From an uncultured Alphaproteobacteria bacterium (GTDB taxonomy: Bacteria > Pseudomonadota > Alphaproteobacteria > Sneathiellales > Sneathiellaceae), in assembly GCA_937910835.1 (NCBI GenBank), contig CALEMG010000473.1, positions 1-5,099 on the forward strand: a DNA stretch of 5,099 bases, written 5' to 3'. The notes below the pieces were generated by a model. The model saw only the letters and a program-made list of their open reading frames with translations. It searched no databases and was not told where the DNA came from. Position numbers and translations under genes: made by a program. Positions 1-5,099 of the stretch are shown here, in pieces. Positions within the stretch are counted from its first letter, which is position 1. Each line of letters begins with the position of its first letter.

Positions 1-1472
1 GTTCCCATGGGGTGAAAGGCCACAGCCTTCCAGCCATCCTGCCAGATCCCGCGATGGCCGAACATCTCAAAATACTGCGGCTTGTCACGGGATGGCGCCT
101 CTGGATTAAAAAGACTTTCCTTAAAGCTCTGCCCTTCGATTGGCTGCTGTTCGGTCCCGTTTACTTCTCTCGGGGGCTCGATATCCAGAATATCGAGCAG
201 GGTCGGAACCACATCCGAGCAATGGGCAAATTGGTGCCGCAATTCGCCGCGTGCCGGAAGTCCTTTTGGCCAGCTGATAATCAATGGATCGCGGATACCG
301 CCGCCATGGGTATTCTGCTTGTATCGTTTCAGCGGTGAGTTCGCGGCCATGGCCCAGCCATGGGGGAAGTTGGTGTGGGTGTCCGGTCCGCCGATATCCT
401 CAATCCGGGCGAGTTTTTCTTCCATCGGTTCGGGGCGGAGGTTAAACGGTCCCATCGCATTGATCAGCCCGTTGCGCCCACCTTCCTGGCTCGCACCGTT
501 ATCGGAAAGAACAAGAATCAGGGTGTTGTCCGTCTGGCCGGTTTCTTCAAGAAACTTAACAATCCGCGCAATATGCAGGTCCGTGTGATCGAGCATGCCG
601 GCATAGGCCGATTGCAGTCGGGTGAAGAGGCGGCGCTCATCGGGCCCGAATTCGTCCCACGCTTTAACCCCGTCATTGCGCGGCGGCATCTCGGTATTTT
701 CCGGAACGATGCCGAGTTCCTTTTGCCGGGCGAGGCGGCGTTCGCGCTCCTTGTCCCAGCCGCCCTCAAACATCGGGTCATAGCTTTTGATAATATCCTT
801 CGGTGCCTGATGGGGGGCATGACAGGCACCGAAGGCACACCAGAGAAGCCAGGGCGTCTTTTCCACGCCGGCCTGATGATCGGCAAGCATTCGGATAGAC
901 TGATCCACAAGGTCCTCGGTAAGGTGATATCCACTTGCATAGTCGCCGGGCGGATCGATATGGCCATTGTCACACACCAGCTCCGGAGCGTACTGGTCGG
1001 TTTCGGCATCCAGAAAACCATAGAAACGATCAAATCCGCGGCTCAAGGGCCAGCCATCGAAGGGGCCGGTTGGGCCGCTTTCATTGCGCGGATTTACATG
1101 CCATTTACCGATCATATAGTTGCGATAGCCATTCGGGCGAAGCATCTCTGCGAGGGTGCCGGCCGTCTTCGCAATCTTGCCGCGATAGCCAGGATATCCA
1201 CTGTCGAAATTGGCAAGGCAGCCGACACCGACGGAATGATGGTTGCGTCCGGTCAGAAGCGCCGCACGCGTCGTCGAGCACATGGCCGTTGTATGAAAGC
1301 CGGTGTAGCGGACGCCTTGTTCGGCGAGCTTGTCGATGGTTGGCGTCTTGATGGGGGAGCCGTAGCAGCCGAAATCGGAAAACCCCACATCGTCGAAAAG
1401 AACCACAAGGATATTCGGCGCACCTTCCGGCGCCCTCACCGGATCCGGCCAAAAAGGCTTATACTCTTCCAA
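1..1472 (-). CDS. Formylglycine-type sulfatase (arylsulfatase family), 3' end cut by window edge
   Basis: This is a type I sulfatase, which hydrolyses sulfate esters using a metal ion and a formylglycine made from an active-site Cys. About 490 N-terminal residues are visible, and the C-terminus lies beyond the left edge. Visible motifs, in order, are the metal-binding DD at residues 27-28 (LFDDVGFSDFGCYG) and the active-site segment CSTTRAALLTGR at 65-76, with Cys65 the expected modified residue. Next come GKWH at 122-125 (Lys123, His125) and His218 in ACHAPHQAP. Metal-binding Asp324-Asn325 lie in SDNGAS, and Lys385 in LKRYKQ precedes a GGG turn. The roles of these residues are assigned from the family. 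Large members of this family run to roughly 550-800 residues, so a C-terminal part is missing here. There is no signal peptide, which suggests a cytoplasmic enzyme acting on imported or internal sulfate esters. The start is TTG, chosen because no in-frame ATG or GTG lies nearby and a strong GAGGGAG site sits 7 nt upstream. It lies about 60 nt behind the acyl-CoA dehydrogenase gene on the same strand. The family is certain; the substrate is unknown. Confidence 0.93.
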   Translation of the reverse strand, partial: MEEYKPFWPDPVRAPEGAPNILVVLFDDVGFSDFGCYGSPIKTPTIDKLAEQGVRYTGFHTTAMCSTTRAALLTGRNHHSVGVGCLANFDSGYPGYRGKIAKTAGTLAEMLRPNGYRNYMIGKWHVNPRNESGPTGPFDGWPLSRGFDRFYGFLDAETDQYAPELVCDNGHIDPPGDYASGYHLTEDLVDQSIRMLADHQAGVEKTPWLLWCAFGACHAPHQAPKDIIKSYDPMFEGGWDKERERRLARQKELGIVPENTEMPPRNDGVKAWDEFGPDERRLFTRLQSAYAGMLDHTDLHIARIVKFLEETGQTDNTLILVLSDNGASQEGGRNGLINAMGPFNLRPEPMEEKLARIEDIGGPDTHTNFPHGWAMAANSPLKRYKQNTHGGGIRDPLIISWPKGLPARGELRHQFAHCSDVVPTLLDILDIEPPREVNGTEQQPIEGQSFKESLFNPEAPSRDKPQYFEMFGHRGIWQDGWKAVAFHPMG

Positions 1473-1479
1473 TGAACTG

Positions 1480-1486
1480 CTCCCTC
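1480..1486 (-). promoter_or_regulatory. Ribosome binding site fixing the TTG start of the sulfatase
   Basis: On the minus strand GAGGGAG is followed by a 7-nt spacer and then TTG at 1472-1470. The overlapping ATT one base earlier opens a frame that stops after four codons. The next in-frame ATG is residue 64, inside the essential metal-binding region, so TTG is the only sensible start. Confidence 0.75.
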
Positions 1487-1532
1487 TCGCTTTGCGCGTT
1501 GTTAGTTTTTGGTTTTATCCTGCAGCCCGAGC

Positions 1533-2708
1533 TTAAATCCGCACGGTACCTGTCTTGCCAATCTGATCAAAAGTCTTCCGGGCGATATTAAGCTGATGGA
1601 TCTGACTGGTGCCCTCATAGAGCCGGAACAGCCGGACATCGCGGTAGAACCGTTCGATGCTGCTGTAGTCCGCGACATAGCCGGAGCCGCCAAAGATCTG
1701 CACCGCCCGGTCGGCGATGCGCCCGCACATCTCGGTTGCGAAATATTTGCACATGGAAGCTTCCAGCGTGATATCGATGCCCTCATCCCGTTTGCGGGCG
1801 GTATCGAGGATCAGAGTTCGAGCGGCCGCGACATCTACATGGCTGTCAGCGATCATTGCCTGTATAAGCTGAAAATCACCGATGGGATGACCAAACTGCC
1901 TTCTTTTCATTGAATATTTCGCGGCATCATCCAGCATCCGCATGGCTGGACCGGTACTGAGGGCGGAAAGATGAATACGCTGTTTGTTGAGCGCTTTCAT
2001 TGCCGTCTTGAAGCCAACACCTTCTTCCCCGCCAAGCAGACGGTCGGGAGTGATTTCGCAATTTTCGAAATGGACTTCCGAAACGGGAGAGCCAGACTGC
2101 CCCATCATCGTGTATTGCTCCCCGACGGTCAGTCCCGGTGTATCGCGATCTACCAGAAAGGCGCTGATTCCGCGGTGGCTGTCATCATCGGGATCGGTTC
2201 GTGCGAACACGGTGAAAAGATCTGAAATCGGCGCGTTGGTGATAAAGGCCTTGGAGCCATTCATCACATAGTGATTGCCCTTCTTGATTGCCGTCGTGGT
2301 GAGCGCGGTCGCTTGCGATCCTGCCTCCTTTTCGGTGAGGGCAAAGCAGCCGACAATCTCGCCGGACGCCAGCCTTGGCAGATATTTACGTTTTTGTTCT
2401 TCCGTGCCGTCCGCGATAAGGGATTCACTGCCAATACCGGTGTTGGAGCCAACCCGGGCGCGATAGGCAACCGAGCAATAGGACAGCTCAAACGCCATCA
2501 GGACCAGTTCTTCTGTTGTAAGGCCCAACCCGCCATATTCCTCTGGGATGGCCCAAGCAAAGTAACCTCTTGTCTGCATGTCATCGACAAGGTCCTTCGG
2601 TACCTCGTTAAGTTTCGCCACACGGTCTTCATTCGGAATGGCGACTTTCTCCACCCAATCCCGGACATCAAGGCGCTGTTTTTCTAATTCTTCTTTATCG
2701 CGAATCAT
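1533..2708 (-). CDS. Acyl-CoA dehydrogenase family protein
   Basis: This is a FAD-dependent acyl-CoA dehydrogenase of 391 residues, the usual length for the soluble family. It should introduce an alpha-beta double bond into an acyl-CoA in the cytoplasm and pass electrons to electron-transfer flavoprotein. The helical N-terminal domain (about 1-117) contains PEEYGGLGLT. The middle beta domain (about 118-225) starts with the first family signature, CFALTEKEAGSQ at 121-132, followed by MNGSKAFITNA. The C-terminal domain (about 230-391) holds RRQFGHPIGDFQ, which contacts FAD, and the second signature QIFGGSGYVADYSSIERFYRD-like segment at about 337-357. Glu365 in LYEGTSQI occupies the position of the catalytic base of medium-chain acyl-CoA dehydrogenase. 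All key residues are present and the gene looks intact. It lies 36 nt downstream of the flavin oxidoreductase gene and upstream of the sulfatase gene. Substrate chain type cannot be told; proximity to a CoA-transferase suggests an unusual carboxylic acid and not ordinary fatty acids. Confidence 0.96.
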   Translation of the reverse strand: MIRDKEELEKQRLDVRDWVEKVAIPNEDRVAKLNEVPKDLVDDMQTRGYFAWAIPEEYGGLGLTTEELVLMAFELSYCSVAYRARVGSNTGIGSESLIADGTEEQKRKYLPRLASGEIVGCFALTEKEAGSQATALTTTAIKKGNHYVMNGSKAFITNAPISDLFTVFARTDPDDDSHRGISAFLVDRDTPGLTVGEQYTMMGQSGSPVSEVHFENCEITPDRLLGGEEGVGFKTAMKALNKQRIHLSALSTGPAMRMLDDAAKYSMKRRQFGHPIGDFQLIQAMIADSHVDVAAARTLILDTARKRDEGIDITLEASMCKYFATEMCGRIADRAVQIFGGSGYVADYSSIERFYRDVRLFRLYEGTSQIHQLNIARKTFDQIGKTGTVRI

Positions 2709-2715
2709 GTGCTTG

Positions 2716-2721
2716 TCTCTT
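2716..2721 (-). promoter_or_regulatory. Weak ribosome binding site of the acyl-CoA dehydrogenase
   Basis: On the minus strand AAGAGA stands 7 nt before the ATG at 2708-2706. It is the poorest Shine-Dalgarno match of the four visible in this window. The protein start is nonetheless well supported, because the N-terminal helix and total length agree with the family. Confidence 0.5.
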
Positions 2722-2744
2722 TTGAATAAGATGATAGGGGCTGG

Positions 2745-3836
2745 TTAGCTGGCCAGAAGATCGCTCATGTTGGATAATGCCGCATTACTTTCGGAAACGA
2801 GCCGCTGCACAATTTCTTCGACAGTCATGAGTTCATTGAACCAAGCAATACTCTGCCCGGTTGCTTCATAGATTAAGGGTTCGATCTCATGCTCATCTAT
2901 GCCGGCAATGATGTCGGCTGTCAGAACCTGCTGATATGGCATTTTGAGGGGCTTGGGAGCATCCGGCTGATCCCATTCATCCGTCCAGGCGGATTTGATT
3001 AGGCGGCAGGATTTTCCGCTATGGCTGAGGGAGATCGTGGTGTCCAGACTATCCGCTTTGAGCAGCTTGTTCAGAAGAGCATCGCAGAGCGCATGCTCCT
3101 TTGAAGCGAGCCAGGCCGTGCCAAGCCAGACCCCTTGCGCCCCCAGGCCGAAGGATGCCGCGATATGCCGCCCATGGCCCACGCCACCTGCGGCTAAGAC
3201 AGGGATATCAACGGCAACATCGACGACTAGCGGGACGAGGGAAAATGTTCCGATCGGTCCCGTATGTCCGCCTGCATCATATCCTTGCGCAACGATGACA
3301 TCGACACCCGCCGCCTTTGCCTTTTCCGCATGGCGTGGGGCTCCGACGAGAGAGAAGGTGATCTTGCCGTAATCCCTTGCTCGGCTGATCATCTCCGCCG
3401 GCATGCCAACGGCGGAGGCAAAGCTGTGGGCATCGGATTCAAGCATTGCCGCGAGCTGTTCTTCGAATAATTGCTGCGACCGGATTTGTGAGGAAAAGAA
3501 GGTCGATTTTGTTGCTGGTGGGACCTTGTATTTCTCCGTCAGACTACTGACGAATTGCTTATGTTCTTCGGGCAGGTTCGATTTTGTACCGTCACGGTCT
3601 GTATCGTCGCCAACGGTTGTCGGCAGCATCAGGTCAATTCCGAACGGCAAGTCGCCAAGTTCACTCTTCATGATCCGAGCGACCTCGGCGATTTCGTCAG
3701 GCATGCTGCGCGCAGCCCCGAAAACGGGATATCCGCCCGCTTTTCCCAGTGCTACCATCACGTCAATATTATGGGCCAGACCAAAGATCGGATAGCGGAT
3801 TCCCATTTTTTCGCATATCGGCGACGTCAAAGTCAT
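2745..3836 (-). CDS. Flavin-dependent oxidoreductase of the nitronate monooxygenase / 2-nitropropane dioxygenase family
   Basis: This 363-residue protein has the FMN-binding TIM-barrel pattern of the nitronate monooxygenase family. After an N-terminal strand (GIRYPIFG, 12-19) come KAGGYPVFGAA (32-42) and PFGIDLML (64-71). The active-site region AQGYDAGGHTGPIGT spans 183-197, with His191 at the position of the family's catalytic His. FMN-phosphate-binding segments follow at VLAAGGVGHGRHIAASFGLGA (about 213-233) and WLGTAWL (237-243). The common PIIQ-x-PMAG start of true nitronate monooxygenases is replaced by YPIFGLAHN. Roughly 60 residues (about 75-135, with LPEEHKQFVSSL and a Lys/Gln-rich helix) appear to be inserted before the catalytic half. 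Given CoA-transferase and acyl-CoA dehydrogenase neighbours, an oxidoreductase acting on a CoA-linked or unsaturated intermediate is as plausible as nitronate oxidation; this is inference. The FabK-type enoyl reductases and the mycobacterial steroid-ring reductase IpdC share the fold. The ATG is supported by a strong ribosome binding site. The fold is secure; the substrate is unknown. Confidence 0.9.
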   Translation of the reverse strand: MTLTSPICEKMGIRYPIFGLAHNIDVMVALGKAGGYPVFGAARSMPDEIAEVARIMKSELGDLPFGIDLMLPTTVGDDTDRDGTKSNLPEEHKQFVSSLTEKYKVPPATKSTFFSSQIRSQQLFEEQLAAMLESDAHSFASAVGMPAEMISRARDYGKITFSLVGAPRHAEKAKAAGVDVIVAQGYDAGGHTGPIGTFSLVPLVVDVAVDIPVLAAGGVGHGRHIAASFGLGAQGVWLGTAWLASKEHALCDALLNKLLKADSLDTTISLSHSGKSCRLIKSAWTDEWDQPDAPKPLKMPYQQVLTADIIAGIDEHEIEPLIYEATGQSIAWFNELMTVEEIVQRLVSESNAALSNMSDLLAS

Positions 3837-3843
3837 GACCTTT

Positions 3844-3849
3844 TCCCTC
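3844..3849 (-). promoter_or_regulatory. Ribosome binding site of the flavin oxidoreductase
   Basis: On the minus strand GAGGGA is followed by a 7-nt spacer and the ATG at 3836-3834. It lies in the 27-nt gap after the regulator's stop codon, so there is no room for an independent promoter outside the regulator coding region. This supports co-transcription. Confidence 0.7.
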
Positions 3850-3863
3850 GTTCTTCTGTTGTA

Positions 3864-4697
3864 TCAGGTGCCAAAAATATTGAATTGACGTAGGTTTTCC
3901 GCGGCAACCGCGAGGCGCGGTGCCAGATCGTTCTCTATTTCCTCTTGGCGCGCGCGATAGGCGGGAATACCGCAGGAAAGGGTAACCTCAAGACCGTCTG
4001 AAGTCCTGCCAACCGGCGCAGACATTGCGTAAATGGTTTCACGCCATTCACCGTATGAAGTGCAGAATCCATGTTTCCGGCAATTTTCAATGGCGTTGTT
4101 TATTCTTTCCTCGCATCGTTTAAGTGCGCCAGGATAGGCACTTTCAACTTCGAGGTATTTATCCGCCCGTTTCTCGTCCGAAAGCAGCGACAGCAAAGAT
4201 CGACCGGTCGCTGAGTCCGCCACCGGAATGGTCATGCCCATTTCCGGGACGTGCGGGAAATTTGTAATATCACCGACAGTCTGGATATAAACAGCATCCG
4301 GCCCGTTAAACACGGCAAGAGAGACGTTACCTTTAGCGAAATCCGCGAATTCCTGCATCAGGTTGACGGCCTGTCTCCTCCATTTCATATGGGAGAGAAT
4401 GGGGTAGGACAACGCCAGAAGCCCCGGAGCAAGCTTGAACCAACCTTGAGGGTCGCGCCGGAGATAATGCAGTGCGATCAATGTTTTGCAAAGCCGCGAT
4501 ACCGTTGCCTTGTTGATCCCGATCCGTGAAGCTATCTGTGCATTCGTAAGTGTTTGATCGCCATCCAGAAAGCAGGCAAGGATATCCAGCCCCCGGATCA
4601 GTGTTGTTGAAAGTGAACTATCGCCATCGACCATTTCATCCAAAGGAATATGCCGTCTCTCGACACTAGCGATAAGATTGGTGTGTTCACTGCTCAT
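3864..4697 (-). CDS. IclR-family transcriptional regulator
   Basis: This is a 277-residue cytoplasmic DNA-binding regulator of the IclR family. The N-terminal winged helix-turn-helix covers about residues 30-91. It contains TLIRGLDILACFLDG, then LTNAQIASRIGINKATVSRL as the HTH with the recognition helix near 62-73, and a wing ending in GWFKLAPGLL. The C-terminal effector domain (about 105-275) has family landmarks at GMTIPVADSATGRSLLSLL (154-172), CRKHGFCTSYGEW (206-218) and TIYAMSAPVG (221-230). A polar stretch of about 30 residues precedes the DNA-binding domain and makes the protein slightly longer than usual. The ATG overlaps the stop of the upstream CoA-transferase gene (ATGA), with GAGGT 5 nt before it, so the two are probably translationally coupled. 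It likely controls this operon in response to the catabolised compound or a CoA intermediate. Whether it activates or represses cannot be read from the sequence, and no operator is visible in the window. Confidence 0.94.
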   Translation of the reverse strand: MSSEHTNLIASVERRHIPLDEMVDGDSSLSTTLIRGLDILACFLDGDQTLTNAQIASRIGINKATVSRLCKTLIALHYLRRDPQGWFKLAPGLLALSYPILSHMKWRRQAVNLMQEFADFAKGNVSLAVFNGPDAVYIQTVGDITNFPHVPEMGMTIPVADSATGRSLLSLLSDEKRADKYLEVESAYPGALKRCEERINNAIENCRKHGFCTSYGEWRETIYAMSAPVGRTSDGLEVTLSCGIPAYRARQEEIENDLAPRLAVAAENLRQFNIFGT

Positions 4698-4707
4698 ATA
4701 ATACCTC
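4694..4707 (-). promoter_or_regulatory. Overlapping stop/start (ATGA) with ribosome binding site, transferase to regulator
   Basis: On the minus strand GAGGT (4707-4703) lies 5 nt before the ATG of the regulator (4697-4695). The stop TGA of the CoA-transferase occupies 4696-4694. The 4-nt overlap is the classic arrangement for coupled translation and shows that the regulator is part of the same transcript as the transferase. Confidence 0.75.
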
Positions 4708-5099
4708 GTTCACGGTAAGTATTGATTTCTTCTTTGGTCAATCCGAGAAGCCTTTCGAAAACGGCTTCGTTGTCCGCACCGAGATCCTTTGCTGTCCATT
4801 TAATTTTTCCCGGACTTCTGGAAAATTTGGGAACAACATTCTGCAGGCGGACAGAACCAAAGTCATCATCCGGGACAGATATGATTGCTTCGCGCGCTTG
4901 ATACTGTGGATCATTGAAGATTTGCTCGACTGAATAGATTGGCGCAATGGTGCCCTTGGCCTTGGAAAAGGCGTCCAGAACCTCATCAAGGGTATGGGAT
5001 GAGATAAAGCTGCCGAAAATCTTGTCAAGTTCCTCTGCATTCTCCACCCGTAGGCCATTGTTCGCAAAGCGGGGGTCATCGATAAGCTCGGGCCGTCCA
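4694..5099 (-). CDS. CaiB/BaiF family III CoA-transferase, C-terminal part only
   Basis: The last 134 residues of a family III CoA-transferase are visible, and the frame stays open to the right edge, so the gene begins outside the window. Such enzymes move CoA from one acyl-CoA to a free carboxylic acid through aspartyl intermediates and usually have about 380-420 residues as interlocked dimers. The visible part starts with GRPEL-x-DDPRFANNGLRVEN, a typical family segment. It continues with GTIAPIYSVEQIFNDPQYQARE, in which the API-x-(S/Y)-VEQ element is conserved, and ends in KDLGADNEAVFERLLGLTKEEI and RERGII, the standard C-terminal tail. The catalytic Asp lies in the missing N-terminal half, so activity and donor/acceptor specificity cannot be judged. 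A GTG at 5047-5045 lies within the reading frame but is not the start, because family-typical sequence continues upstream of it. The gene is first of the visible operon and would activate the acid that the dehydrogenase then oxidises (inference). Confidence 0.92.
   Translation of the reverse strand, partial: GRPELIDDPRFANNGLRVENAEELDKIFGSFISSHTLDEVLDAFSKAKGTIAPIYSVEQIFNDPQYQAREAIISVPDDDFGSVRLQNVVPKFSRSPGKIKWTAKDLGADNEAVFERLLGLTKEEINTYRERGII

Noticed and set aside
518..1452. Two further minus-strand open frames (518-1033 and 1105-1452)
   Set aside because: They are shifted frames within the sulfatase gene, with Arg/Pro/Ser-rich nonsense composition and no family motifs. The sulfatase frame is continuous through both, so they do not indicate a frameshift.
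360..1475. Open frame of 371 codons on the plus strand
   Set aside because: It lies exactly codon-on-codon antisense to the sulfatase gene. It stays open because the sulfatase rarely uses TTA, CTA or TCA codons. The translation resembles no family I recognise, while the opposite strand carries every sulfatase motif.
1473..1532. Possible promoter or terminator in the gap before the sulfatase
   Set aside because: Apart from the ribosome binding site, I see no stable inverted repeat and no convincing -35/-10 pair. The A-rich stretch alone is not evidence.
2736..2757. Possible hairpin at the end of the flavin oxidoreductase gene (CTGG and CCAG repeats around the stop codon)
   Set aside because: The complementary arms are only about four bases, overlap the palindrome CTGGCCAG and are not followed by a T-run, so it is not a credible terminator.
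4694..5047. A separate small 117-residue protein starting at GTG 5047
   Set aside because: The frame continues to the window edge with CoA-transferase sequence (GRPEL, DDPRFANNGLRVEN), so this is the tail of a larger gene and not a small gene.
4738..5079. Minus-strand open frame of 113 codons at the right edge
   Set aside because: It is out of frame with the CoA-transferase tail, which has clear family motifs up to the window edge. The alternative translation is Arg/Pro/Ser-rich and unrecognisable.

Overview
The window is a compact stretch of bacterial chromosome with five protein genes, all on the minus strand and read from right to left. It is moderately GC-rich, densely packed and shows no mobile-element sequence. 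The gene families and the clear Shine-Dalgarno sites fit a proteobacterium, most plausibly a metabolically versatile (possibly marine) alphaproteobacterium. That placement is an inference from gene content; no taxonomic marker is present.

In transcription order the genes are: (1) the C-terminal end of a family III (CaiB/BaiF) CoA-transferase, cut by the right edge; (2) an IclR-family regulator whose ATG overlaps the transferase stop in an ATGA junction; (3) a flavin-dependent oxidoreductase of the nitronate monooxygenase/2-nitropropane dioxygenase fold, 27 nt downstream; (4) an acyl-CoA dehydrogenase, 36 nt further on; and (5) a large formylglycine-type sulfatase, about 60 nt beyond, starting at TTG and running off the left edge. 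No gap exceeds about 60 nt, and I see no terminator hairpin or convincing promoter between genes, so one polycistronic transcript is the simplest reading. Its promoter should lie to the right of the window.

As a working hypothesis (inference), this is a small catabolic operon. A carboxylic acid would be activated by CoA transfer, desaturated by the acyl-CoA dehydrogenase and further processed by the flavoprotein. The sulfatase would release sulfate from a sulfated form of the substrate, and the IclR protein would sense the substrate or an intermediate. The actual substrate cannot be read from the sequence. The points most worth a second look are the flavoprotein, which looks like a poorly characterised branch carrying an extra segment before its catalytic region, and the sulfatase, whose active-site motif reads CSTTR instead of the textbook C-x-P-x-R.
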